Shown here in pieces: positions 46,172 to 55,700 of a DNA stretch of 64,000 nt (the stretch's first letter is position 1; each line of letters begins with the position of its first letter). The DNA lies in assembly GCA_030446715.1 (NCBI GenBank), contig JAUJMU010000004.1, positions 1-64,000 on the forward strand. Direction: 5' to 3'. The notes below the pieces were generated by a model. That model did not search any database, was not told the DNA's origin, and saw nothing but the letters and a program-made list of their open reading frames with translations. The translations under genes were made by a program, and so were the position numbers. Origin of the DNA: Cytophagales bacterium. GTDB taxonomy: Bacteria > Bacteroidota > Bacteroidia > Cytophagales > 172606-1.

Positions 46172-47035
46172 TCAGATAACGTCTATTAATTTATCGCCCT
46201 TTTTATTGAAAACCATCAGCCCCGCCATGAACAGGAGAACAGTACATACGCCGCTGTACACCAGTTGGATTGCTGTAAAAGTGCCTTCTCCCAGTAAGGC
46301 AAACCTGAAAGCCTCAAAAAGCGGTGTCAGGGGATTCCACAATACCAGCCAGCGGATTTCTTCCGAAACGGTTGCCAGCGGATAGATCACGGGGGTAAGA
46401 AACATCAGCAGCCGCACCGCCAGCGGAACAAGGTTGCCCAGATCGCGGTATTTGGCGGTGGTCACTGAAAGCACAAGTCCGAAAGCCATGCCCATCCCAC
46501 CAATCAGCAGCAGGATAAGCGGTACAAAAAGTGTCCAGATGCTGAAAGAAACCGGCATTCCACCAAAAATCACGTACAGGCCGATCATAATCAGGAAAAA
46601 AATAAACTGGACCAGAAAACGCAGAAAATGGGTCACCAGCATCGAAAACGGCATGATCAGCCGCGGGAAGTATACCTTGCTGAAGATGTGGGCATTTTCG
46701 CGGAATGTATTGGAAGCCCCTCCCAGTGAATCACTGAAGAAGTTCCAGATGATAATGCCGGAAAGATAAAACAAGACAGGTGGCAGGGTACCCGTGGGAA
46801 TGCCCACCAGTTTGTCAAATACCAGCACGTAAGTAAACATGGTAATGACCGGCTGCACCAGTATCCACACCGGCCCCAGAATCGTCTGCTGGTAATTCAG
46901 CAGAAACTCCCGCCTGACCAGTCCCGTCAGCAGGTGATGGTACGACCAGAGTTCCTTAAAATCCCACCCCCACCACTTTGTTCTGGACGAAATAGTCCAG
47001 TCCCAGCCTTTGACATTTGCCTCTTTGGAAATCAT
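46172..47035 (-). CDS. wzm: Polysaccharide ABC exporter permease (Wzm-like)
   Basis: An ABC-2 type permease of 287 residues with six hydrophobic segments (PVITMFTYVLVFD, LFYLSGIIIWNFFSD, FLVQFIFFLIMIGLYVIFGG, FVPLILLLIGGMGMAFGL, LAVRLLMFLTPVIYPL and a final one). YRDLGNLVPLAVRLLMF is a family-typical segment. It forms the membrane channel for undecaprenyl-linked polysaccharide with Wzt. It is the first gene of the cluster; the long non-coding region upstream should hold the promoter. Confidence 0.9.
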   Translation of the reverse strand: MISKEANVKGWDWTISSRTKWWGWDFKELWSYHHLLTGLVRREFLLNYQQTILGPVWILVQPVITMFTYVLVFDKLVGIPTGTLPPVLFYLSGIIIWNFFSDSLGGASNTFRENAHIFSKVYFPRLIMPFSMLVTHFLRFLVQFIFFLIMIGLYVIFGGMPVSFSIWTLFVPLILLLIGGMGMAFGLVLSVTTAKYRDLGNLVPLAVRLLMFLTPVIYPLATVSEEIRWLVLWNPLTPLFEAFRFALLGEGTFTAIQLVYSGVCTVLLFMAGLMVFNKKGDKLIDVI

Positions 47036-48237
47036 ATGAGAAAATTCCTGTAAAAATCAGACTGATCCGTTTTAGCGCCTTATTAGTGAAAGAAACTGCC
47101 GATGGCAAGGAAAAAAGACCATATCAGGCAATGCAGCGGCGTAAAACGATATACGAAAACAACTGCGGACTGGTGATAAATTCCAGGACTTGAAAAAGAG
47201 CCCAGAAGCTCCGGCTATTTCCGGAAGGTAAATATACTATTGTATTGATGATTACCATGAGTTTGCCAAAGTGAAATCAGATTTTTATACTTTTTGATGA
47301 AAAATTACAGGACCATCTCCATTTTCTCCTGTTCCGGGCTCATCTTTCATCCGGTGAAACTTGTCGTAAACATTACTTAATTCATGATTTTAACTTTACG
47401 TAACCAGACAGTGTAAAATCAGTTGTCCGTCAACTTGCCTTTGCCTCCTTCCGAAAAGCTTACCTGATCCGTATTTAACGTTTATCCGGTTTCTGATCGT
47501 TGCTCAAGGGTTCTGAAGCCAGACCCTCACACATAACTAATTATCTGGTTTTCATTAAATTGTATTTAAATATCCTTTTCCGCGTTCTCCCGGCGGGTTT
47601 GTACAGATACCCGCCTGAACCCATTGGCACCGGGTTGACTCCTCTCCAAACCTTCAGCCGCAAACGCAGACATCAGGATGAATCTATGTGCATAGGCAGC
47701 CGTTAAGGACAGGTCTTACTTTTTCGTACCGGTGAAAAATACCAAATCCGTTCTCCGGTATGTCATTGGATTCAGGTTGAGAAGTCGCCGGTTTGATGGG
47801 ATGCATGGCGTCCGGACAGGTTAAAAGATGCCCGGTTCTTACATGGCGCAGCATTGAAGGGGCGGTTCCTCCGGATGCCGTGCAGACTGCTATTGTAGCT
47901 GTTTTGCGAACTTTTTCTTTCCGGCATCAGGGAAGCCGGATCCTGAATTACGTTACTGCTCCCCACGCGGGGCATTATTAAAATTTGCACTTTATTAATA
48001 GTGAGTTTACTTTAAGCCTGCTTGTAAAAGAGCATGGCCGGACAGTTCCTGCACGGGGCAGATGCCGCAATTCAATCCTGATGCCTGTGGCAGTCTGCGA
48101 TTGAAGTCATTTCCGGCGGCTTCAATATTCTTTATAAAGCTGAATCTGAGGTATTATCCAACAGACACGCCCCGAAAACCGTTAATCTTTGGTAAAGCCA
48201 CAACAGGCCCGAAAAGACATTTCATTCAGCTTACCCT
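47036..48237. other. 1.2-kb non-coding region between divergent transcription units
   Basis: No supported gene is found. It separates the leftward polysaccharide cluster from the rightward sugar dehydrogenase gene and should contain both promoters. A 7-bp stem (GGCGGGT with ACCCGCC, 47592-47615) is visible. Small ORFs here lack motifs. The size suggests a lost gene or long regulatory leaders. Confidence 0.4.
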
Positions 48238-49398
48238 ATGAAAAAGCAGTTCTTATTCTTATCGGTCATTACCGCCACCCTGAGCTTGACCGGGTGCGGA
48301 GACAGTGATACCCCCGACGCAGCCCCTGATACCGGAAACCAGCCGGGCGGCGTAGTGATCCGTTCTGAGAAGCAGAATTTCCGGGTAGACACCCTTGCCA
48401 CCGGCCTCACCAGCCCGTGGGGAGTGGCCTTTCTGCCCGATGGCCGGATACTTATTACCGAAAAAGCGGGACAAATCAGGATCGTGCAGAACGGGAGGTT
48501 GCTTACTGACCAGATCCGGGGTGTACCGGCGGTGTACACCAACGGCCAGGGAGGCCTGCTCGATATTGTGCTGCACCCTGACTACGCACGCAATGGCTGG
48601 ATCTACCTTACCTATTCAAAGGCGGGTGCCGGCGGAGGTGGTACAGTGCTGGCCCGGGTCAAACTGGAAGGCAATACCCTCACCAGTCTGCAGGAGCTTT
48701 ACGCCGCCCAGCCTCTGAACAATGCGGGTGTGCATTTTGGCTCCCGGATTGCCTTCGATGGCAAGGGGTACGTGTACCTGAGCACCGGCGACCGGGGCAC
48801 CCCGCAAAACGCCCAGAATCTCAGTAACAGCTGGGGCAAGATCATCCGCCTCCGCGAAGACGGGCAGATCCCACCGGATAATCCTTTTGTGAATACGCCC
48901 AACGCCCGGCCTGAAATCTGGTCTTACGGTCACCGCAATGTGCAGGGTCTGTTTTACGACCGGGGACGGGACCGGTTGTGGGCGCACGAACATGGTCCAC
49001 GCGGCGGCGACGAGATCAATCTGGTCAGGCGGGGCCTGAATTACGGCTGGCCGCTGATTACTTACGGTGTCAATTACGACGGCACTCCGGTTTCGGGCGC
49101 CAGTCAGGGGGACGGTCTGGAGCAACCGGTCCGTTATTGGGTTCCGTCTATTGCCCCCAGCGGCCTTGCCGTAGTGAGTGGCAATCTTTACCCGCAGTGG
49201 CAGGGCAATCTGCTGGTGGGTGCCCTGGTGGGTACGCACCTGGCCCGGGTCGAATTAAACGGTGACGCTTTCGCAAGGGAGGAAAAGCTCCTCAACAATA
49301 TTGGCCGGGTCCGGGCAGTGGTACAGAGTCCGGATGGTCACATCTACCTGAGCACGGAAGGAACCGGCTTGCTTGTAAAGCTGGTGCCGGTACTGTAA
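48238..49398 (+). CDS. PQQ-dependent sugar dehydrogenase-like lipoprotein
   Basis: A lipoprotein signal (SVITATLSLTGCGDSD) precedes a six-bladed beta-propeller of the soluble glucose/sorbosone dehydrogenase family. Typical segments are LATGLTSPWGVAFLPDGRIL, GGLLDIVLHPDYARNGWIYL, NNAGVHFGSRIAFDGKGYVY, SYGHRNVQGLFYD, HEHGPRGGDEINL and LNYGWPLITYG. The HEHGPRGGDE segment carries the residues that bind Ca and PQQ in the family. It oxidises aldose sugars at C1 with PQQ in the periplasm or at the surface. It stands alone on this strand. Confidence 0.9.
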   Translation: MKKQFLFLSVITATLSLTGCGDSDTPDAAPDTGNQPGGVVIRSEKQNFRVDTLATGLTSPWGVAFLPDGRILITEKAGQIRIVQNGRLLTDQIRGVPAVYTNGQGGLLDIVLHPDYARNGWIYLTYSKAGAGGGGTVLARVKLEGNTLTSLQELYAAQPLNNAGVHFGSRIAFDGKGYVYLSTGDRGTPQNAQNLSNSWGKIIRLREDGQIPPDNPFVNTPNARPEIWSYGHRNVQGLFYDRGRDRLWAHEHGPRGGDEINLVRRGLNYGWPLITYGVNYDGTPVSGASQGDGLEQPVRYWVPSIAPSGLAVVSGNLYPQWQGNLLVGALVGTHLARVELNGDAFAREEKLLNNIGRVRAVVQSPDGHIYLSTEGTGLLVKLVPVL

Positions 49399-49670
49399 AG
49401 CACAGGATGCTTTGTGCCCGGGTGGCAGAACTGTCTTTTGGCGTTACCTCAAAAGAAGAACTGTCCCAGCCAGGGCCGTGGACCCTGGGGCTGGTGGCTT
49501 TCGGGGAGCAGTTGCCCAAGTACAAAACCGCCTGTAGTCGCCCTGCCCGCTTTGCGACCCCGCTCCCCGCAAGTATCCGGCAGATGCGAGACACATAGCC
49601 AGCCATTGTACCATACAACCATTCACCTTCCCATGCCCTCCCGCCGAACCTTCGTAGTTCTGACCGCTGC
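49399..49670. other. Convergent intergenic region
   Basis: About 270 bases lie between the dehydrogenase (plus) and the sigma factor (minus). The only structure I see is the hairpin at 49466-49494; there is no T-run typical of an intrinsic terminator. Confidence 0.4.
49466..49494 (+). repeat. Kinked hairpin P11 (29 bases, intergenic)
   Basis: The outer arms CCAGCC and GGCTGG enclose inner arms AGGG and CCCT around a 7-base loop. Two bases (GG) bulge on the 3' side only. Total length is 29 bases, the same as the net size of several hairpin insertions in the IS elements. It may instead be a weak terminator between convergent genes. Confidence 0.45.
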
Positions 49671-50330
49671 TCACAGCAGAGTCTGCGCAACGCCCAGCGT
49701 GTACAGAATCATTACCCCCATTTGCTCCCGGAGAGCCCGCATGGCCCTGAACATCAGATTCTTCACCGACTGGTAGTTGATATCCATCACTTCGGCGATC
49801 TGGTCATAACTGAGGTCACTGTAAAACCGGAGAAAAATAATTTCCCGCTGATTCTGACTCAGGCCCGCTACCGAAGCTTTCAGCCGCTCCTCCTGCTCAG
49901 CCGACAACTGGCTGCTGATCAGTTCTGATTCAAAGGAAAAAGAGAAGCTGAAGTGGTAATCTTCTCCCGGTGTTCCTGCCAGAGAGAGCCGGTTTTGCCG
50001 GGCTGAGGCCCTTAGAATTTTATGCTTCAGTGCCTTGAGCAGATAAAGCCGGATGGAATCGGTAGTACCAAGATGCTGCCTGCGTTCCCAGAGTTCAACA
50101 AAAAGATCGTGCAGAGAATCTTCAGCTAGCCGGTGGGTGTGAGCAATTTTCTTCCCGTAAGTAAGCAGTACCCGGGCATGCTCCCGATAAATCCGGGCAA
50201 AGGCCGCTTCACTGCCCGCCCGGAAATCCTCCCACAAAGCCACATTCTGCCTTTTCTTCTCCCGGAGCAGAGCACCTGTTGCGTCAGGCTGGTCAGCGGC
50301 TGATTGCTTGTGCAGAGGATTTGATACCAT
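49671..50330 (-). CDS. ECF-type RNA polymerase sigma factor
   Basis: Region 2 is AFARIYREHARVLLTYGKKI with the -10-contacting SLHDLFVELWERR. Region 4 is GLSQNQREIIFLRFYSDLSYDQIAEVM plus the recognition helix YQSVKNLMFRAMRALR. An N-terminal extension of about 30 residues is present. In Bacteroidota such factors pair with a FecR anti-sigma factor and an STN-type SusC receptor; those two genes lie divergently on the other side of an IS982. It would activate the 51590-63785 locus when the receptor binds its glycan. Confidence 0.9.
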   Translation of the reverse strand: MVSNPLHKQSAADQPDATGALLREKKRQNVALWEDFRAGSEAAFARIYREHARVLLTYGKKIAHTHRLAEDSLHDLFVELWERRQHLGTTDSIRLYLLKALKHKILRASARQNRLSLAGTPGEDYHFSFSFSFESELISSQLSAEQEERLKASVAGLSQNQREIIFLRFYSDLSYDQIAEVMDINYQSVKNLMFRAMRALREQMGVMILYTLGVAQTLL

Positions 50331-50448
50331 GGATAGGGATTGCAGATCAGGTCAGGCTGGTAAAAAATTATCGTATTCCCATGTCTTTGCCGAAACCTAC
50401 TGCCGGAAAAGATACTGGTCAATAAAATCTTGCAATAATGCTAATCTA

Positions 50449-51484
50449 ACGTGAGTTATCGAGGTAATTAATTGATAGAGAAACACTTAAAGCAAGAAGT
50501 CCAACACAGTTGCACAAAGAGTAGTTTAAGGAATTGTCACAAACCAAGAAACTACTACAATGAGAACCATACTGGACAGCTTAAAGTTAGTTGAAATCTT
50601 CATTGCCTGCGATGACTTTTGTAAACAATTCGAGCAGTACTCTATGCAAGAGAACGATGAGCCGCCGAAACAAAGACAGATGAGCGATAGTGAAATGATG
50701 AGCATCCTGATCTTTTACCATCATTCGGGCTTCAAGTGCTTCAAGTACTACTATGAACAGATCATTTTAAGAGCCATGCGCAGCTATTGGAAAAACCCTT
50801 ATGCCTATGCGGCTTTTGTGGCTCAGATACCAAGAGTCAACTTTGTCTTGTTTGCTTTCCTTTCGGCTTGTCGTTTAGCTGCCACTACGGAGGCCAATTA
50901 CGTTGATTCTACCCCCCTGGTAGTGGCCCACAACCGCAGAAAACAGAGCAACAAGACCTTTAAAAACCTGGCCAGAACCGGTAAAACCTCTACTGGCTGG
51001 TTCTTTGGCTTCAAACTTCATGCGGTCATTAACCAAAAAGGGCAATTAGTCGTCTTCCGCATCACTACGGCTAATGTAGCCGATAACAACCATGATCTGC
51101 TCGAAAAGCTTACTCAAAAACTCAAAGGCTTTCTCTACGGAGACAAAGGGTATCTGACCGGGCTGGCGGCCAGACTCAGGGAAAGAGGACTGGAAATCGT
51201 AACCAAATACCGAAAAACAATGGGACTGCAAGCAATCACTTACAAGAAAAACTACTATCTCTCCCATCGCGGACTGATTGAAACCGTATTTGACTGTCTC
51301 AAAAACCTCTGCGACCTGGATCACTCCCGGCACCGGAGCCCTTTGAACTTTTTTATCAACCTCTGGTCGGCGCTTATTGCCTATACCTTCTTTGATCAGA
51401 CCCCTTCCATTACCCCTTTCAAAGAACGTATTGCCCAATCCTGCGAAATTGTAGTTATCTAAGAACCTACTATATAACTCACGT
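50449..51484 (+). mobile_element. IS982-family insertion sequence, complete
   Basis: The ends are inverted repeats (ACGTGAGTTAT and ATAACTCACGT). A 7-bp direct repeat TAATCTA flanks the element at 50442-50448 and 51485-51491, a normal duplication size for the family. It is 1036 bp and contains one full transposase gene. It lies in the divergent promoter region between the ECF sigma and FecR genes, so it may separate or alter their regulation. Perfect ends and an open frame suggest recent insertion. Confidence 0.95.
50560..51462 (+). CDS. IS982 transposase
   Basis: This is a full 300-residue DDE transposase. The motifs NYVDSTPLVV (first Asp), FLYGDKGYLTG (second Asp) and HRGLIETVFDCLKN (Glu) are intact. 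The N-terminal QRQMSDSEMMSILIFYHHSG is family-typical. It is the only complete transposase in the window without frameshifts. Confidence 0.95.
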   Translation: MRTILDSLKLVEIFIACDDFCKQFEQYSMQENDEPPKQRQMSDSEMMSILIFYHHSGFKCFKYYYEQIILRAMRSYWKNPYAYAAFVAQIPRVNFVLFAFLSACRLAATTEANYVDSTPLVVAHNRRKQSNKTFKNLARTGKTSTGWFFGFKLHAVINQKGQLVVFRITTANVADNNHDLLEKLTQKLKGFLYGDKGYLTGLAARLRERGLEIVTKYRKTMGLQAITYKKNYYLSHRGLIETVFDCLKNLCDLDHSRHRSPLNFFINLWSALIAYTFFDQTPSITPFKERIAQSCEIVVI

Positions 51485-51589
51485 TAATCTAGACAAAAAA
51501 GGAGATAAAAAAAAATTTTCTATAGAGTGAGTACCAAACGCATGTCTGTGTCCTATTCCTTTAGCAACGCAGACATTGGGCACGCTTAG

Positions 51590-52648
51590 ATGAACGAAGT
51601 AAACTATTCCGGTTTTTCGGTGGAGGATTTTCTGGTCGACGAGTATTTCCAGCAGTGGGTGCTGCAGCCCGGCCGGGAAACGGATTTGTTCTGGCAGGCC
51701 TTTCTGCGGGCCAATCCTCATCAGCAAGCCACGGTTGCCGAAGCAAAAGCATTGCTGCAGGCACTCCGGTTTGAAGAAGACAGGCAGCAACAAGCTACCG
51801 CTCAGGTGGAAAATGTATGGCAGCGGATACAAATCACCCGGCAGGAAGCGAACCTTGGTGGTAGTGGCCCCGGTGTCCTCAATCCGGTTCCGATGTGGCG
51901 TCGGCCCGTGTACCAGCGGGTAGCCGCCGTATTTACCGGCCTTCTGGTTTTTGCAGCCTTGCTCTGCTACTCGCAGGGTTTCTTCCGTACGCAACAGTAT
52001 ACGGCCGGATACGGGGAATTGAAATCAATCATCCTTCCCGACGGGTCGGTGGTGGTGCTTAACGGCAACTCGACGCTTCGCCATGCCTCCCGCTGGGATG
52101 GCACAGGAACGCGGGAAGTTCAGCTGGAAGGCGAAGCCTTTTTTAAGGTAACGCATACGCAGAGTGATCAGAAGTTCGTGGTCCGCACCACTTCGCCGAT
52201 GGCCGTGGAGGTACTGGGCACCCAGTTTGTGGTCCGGAGCCGTCCCAGCGGGGCAAGGGTCGTGCTGAGCTCGGGCAAAGTAAAACTTCACCTCGACCAG
52301 GGACAGGCCGTCCGTCAGGTAACGATGCGGCCCGGCGAAATGGTAGAACTGAACGGATCGGCGGAGGGCTATTCCCAGAAAATGGTAAACCCCGAACACT
52401 TTACCTCATTCCGTCAGCGCAAACTGCTGCTGAAGGATACGCCGATCCGTGAAATCGTATTGCTGCTTCAGGATACCTACGGGCTGGATGTTCAGGTGCC
52501 CGACCCGGCGGTGCTCAACCAGCGGATCAGCGGCTCCATACCGGCAGGTAATGTAAACAGCCTGTTATTCGTGCTTTCCCAGGCCTTCGGGTATCACATA
52601 AAGAAAGAGGGCAACCAGATCATTCTGGAGGAAAAATCCTCCCCTTAA
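51590..52648 (+). CDS. FecR-family anti-sigma factor
   Basis: The N-terminal ~90 residues are the cytoplasmic sigma-binding part (SVEDFLVDEYFQQWV). A single membrane segment (RVAAVFTGLLVFAALLCYS, ~105-125) follows. The periplasmic FecR domain includes YGELKSIILPDGSVVVLNGNSTL and REVQLEGEAFFKVTH. A C-terminal DUF4974 domain (LLLKDTPIREIVLLLQDTYG, GSIPAGNVNSLLFVL) contacts the STN domain of the receptor. It holds the ECF sigma inactive until SusC signals. It is followed 101 bp later by susC. Confidence 0.95.
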   Translation: MNEVNYSGFSVEDFLVDEYFQQWVLQPGRETDLFWQAFLRANPHQQATVAEAKALLQALRFEEDRQQQATAQVENVWQRIQITRQEANLGGSGPGVLNPVPMWRRPVYQRVAAVFTGLLVFAALLCYSQGFFRTQQYTAGYGELKSIILPDGSVVVLNGNSTLRHASRWDGTGTREVQLEGEAFFKVTHTQSDQKFVVRTTSPMAVEVLGTQFVVRSRPSGARVVLSSGKVKLHLDQGQAVRQVTMRPGEMVELNGSAEGYSQKMVNPEHFTSFRQRKLLLKDTPIREIVLLLQDTYGLDVQVPDPAVLNQRISGSIPAGNVNSLLFVLSQAFGYHIKKEGNQIILEEKSSP

Positions 52649-52749
52649 GTATAACCAATAATTTCCGGTGCCCGTCAGCGGGTGAGGCTTTGCTGCCCAC
52701 CCCTGCGGAAGCTTTGCCCATTGATTTTTAAACCACTAAATCCAGCCTT

Positions 52750-55700
52750 ATGAAGAAGCTGAAATTCTACTGTTTTCTCCTGCTCCTGCCTGCACTGGCC
52801 GTTCCGGCAAATGCCCAGCAACTAGTGGCTTCGGGCGCCTCCGACCGGGTACTGCTTGCTAAAAACCAACCCACTCAGGAGGGCCAATCACTAAGCCTGG
52901 AAAAAGTGCTTTCCGGCCTGGAGTCGCGGTATAAGGTCTCTATTGCCTACAAGAGTGACCTGATCCGCGACAAAACCGTGCAGGGATTCAAAGCTTTCAA
53001 AACTGTGGATGAGACCCTCCGGCGCCTGCTGCGGCCGCACAACCTCGAATACCGGAAAGAAGGCTCCGTGTACGTGATTGTCGGCGCAAACCGGAAGGAG
53101 GCAGCCGGGACACCCGCCAACAGCGGCGACACCTCTGACGCTGCCGGCCCGGACCAGCGGACCACCCTCAGTCTGGATGGCCTGAGAAGCCTGCCGGTCA
53201 ATACGGCTTCGGGCAGGGCAATCACCGTGGGCGGACGGGTGACCTCTGAAAACGGAGAAGGAATCCCCGGCGTGAATGTGCTGCTGAAAGGCACTACCAC
53301 CGGCACTACTACCACTGCAGAGGGTACTTACAGCCTTGAAGTTCCGGATGGCACCGGCACCCTGGTGTTTTCCTTTATCGGCTACGTGACGCAGGAAGTA
53401 CCCGTGAACAACCGGACCAGCATCAACGTAAATCTTTTGCCGGATGTAAAATCACTGACTGAAGTAGTGGTGGTGGGATACGGCACGCAGGAGAAAAAAG
53501 ACCTGACCGGCTCGGTTTCTTCCCTGGACAGCAAGACAATCGCCGACCGGCAATCCATTCAGTTGTCCGACGCCTTGCAGGGCACTATGGCGGGGGTAAC
53601 GGTTACCCGCGGCGGTGGTCAACCCGGAGCCGCCTCTACCGTACGCATCCGGGGTGTTACGTCACTCAATGTCAATGATCCGCTGGTGATTGTGGACGGC
53701 GTACCGGGGCTTGGCCTTAACGACATCAACCCCAACGACGTGGAAAGCATCACCGTTCTGAAAGATGCCGCTTCGCAGGCGATTTACGGGGCCCGTGCCG
53801 CCGCAGGCGTGATTCTGGTCACGACCAAGCGGGCTAAGGAAGGAAAGCTACAGGTGGGCTACGACTACGAATACGGCATTAACACTCCCACCCGCCTGCC
53901 TTCTTTCGCTGATGCCCGTACCTACCGCATTCTGGCGAACGAACGGTCCCGGAATGACGGCGGCGGCAACATCTTCAACACGACCGAAAACGACAACTAC
54001 GCGCAACTGCACGCCGGTGACCCCGACAAATATCCCGACACCGACTGGCAAAAGGCGGTACTGGGCAAGTCCACTACCAACCGGCACCGCCACGATCTGT
54101 CGGTAGCCGTAGGCAGCGAAAAGGTAAGGACCCGCGCCTCGTTCAGCTACGTAACTGAAGATGGGCTGTACCCCAACCGCAACTACGAACGGTATACCTT
54201 CCGGGTCAACAACAACTTCCGGCTGAGCCGTATGCTGGAGGCTAACATTGATGCGTATTACAAAAGAACCAATACCCTCGACCCCACCCAGGGAAACGTA
54301 ATTGCCCTTGCAAGGCGGTTTCCAGGCATATTTCCCGCCGTCCGTACGGATGGACAGTGGGGAGAAGGCAAAGATGGCGAGAATCCATTGGCCCAGACCG
54401 CTGCCGGCGGCACCACTGAGCAGCGTTACAACCAATACAGCGGCATCATCGGACTTACGCTGACGCCACTGGAAGGTCTGAGCATCCGGGCCAACCTGGC
54501 ACCTACCTTCAACTACGACGCTTTTGATCAGTTTACCACCCCTGCCCTGATTCCCCGGCAGGGCAGCACGACGCAGTTCTGGCCCCAGAACCCGACCCTT
54601 CTTGAAAAGCGCCAGACCTCTTTTACCAATCTGACGAGGCAGGCTACAGTTGATTACCGGCGGAAACTGGGCGACCATACCCTCAGCGGCCTGGTTGGTT
54701 ACGAAGAAATCAGTTCGGATTTTGAGCAGGTCCGGACCACCAGCCGGAATCTGGCCGTCAACCTGCGGTCACTGACTTTCGGCGATCCGGCCCTGACCAA
54801 TAACAATCACTTTGCGGTACAGAATGCCCTGCGGTCTTTCTTCGGCCGGGTGTCCTACGACTACAAAGGCCGGTACCTGGTGCAGTCCAACCTCCGGACC
54901 GATGCTTCCTCGCGGTTTGCGGCCAACAAGCGGTGGGGACTTTTTCCCTCCGTTTCGCTGGGCTGGGTGGTTTCCAGTGAAGCCTTCAGCCTGCCCGGCT
55001 TTATCTCTTTCCTGAAGGTAAGGGGTTCTTACGGCGTGGTAGGCAACGAACGGATCGGGGAAGCCCGCACGGGAGGCGAGGAGTTCTTCAACTATTACCC
55101 TTATCAGGGCCTGTTTGAACGGACCAACGTGGTCTTTTACGATGGCAGTTTTGTTTCCAACACCGGCATCCGGCAGGATTTTCTGGCCGACCGGTCTATT
55201 CTCTGGGAAAGCACCCGTACCGTTGACGCGGGCCTTGACATCAGCCTGTTCCGGAATAAGTTCTCGTTTTCCGCTGACTATTACCGGAAGACCACCAACG
55301 ATATTATTCTGACGCTGGACATTCCCAATTACCTTGGCTACGAAGACGACACCAAGACCAACGTCGGATCCATGAAAGTAACCGGAATGGACTTTGAAGC
55401 CGGCTACCGCAGCAGCATTGGCGGCTTTACTTATTCGGTCAGCGCCAATGCCTCCGCCGTCCGGAGCGAAGTGACCAACGTGGGCGGCCGCCGGGATTTC
55501 ACCACCGAAGGTGGCACCAAAATCAACATATTGGGCAGTGAATTCAACGAATGGTTCGGCTACCAGACGCGGGGCCTCTACCAGACCAGGGAGCAGGCCG
55601 ATGCGTACGGCACCGGCGGCATGCCCGGCGACATCTGGATCGTGGATCAGCTTACGGTAGACACGGATGGGGACGGTATTCCCGACGCCGGCGACCGGAT

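Noticed and set aside
48238-48590. Minus-strand ORFs over the sugar dehydrogenase 5' end
   Set aside because: The plus-strand frame has a lipobox and full family motifs; the minus-strand frames are shadows.
53848-54678. 276-codon minus-strand ORF
   Set aside because: Also a shadow of susC.
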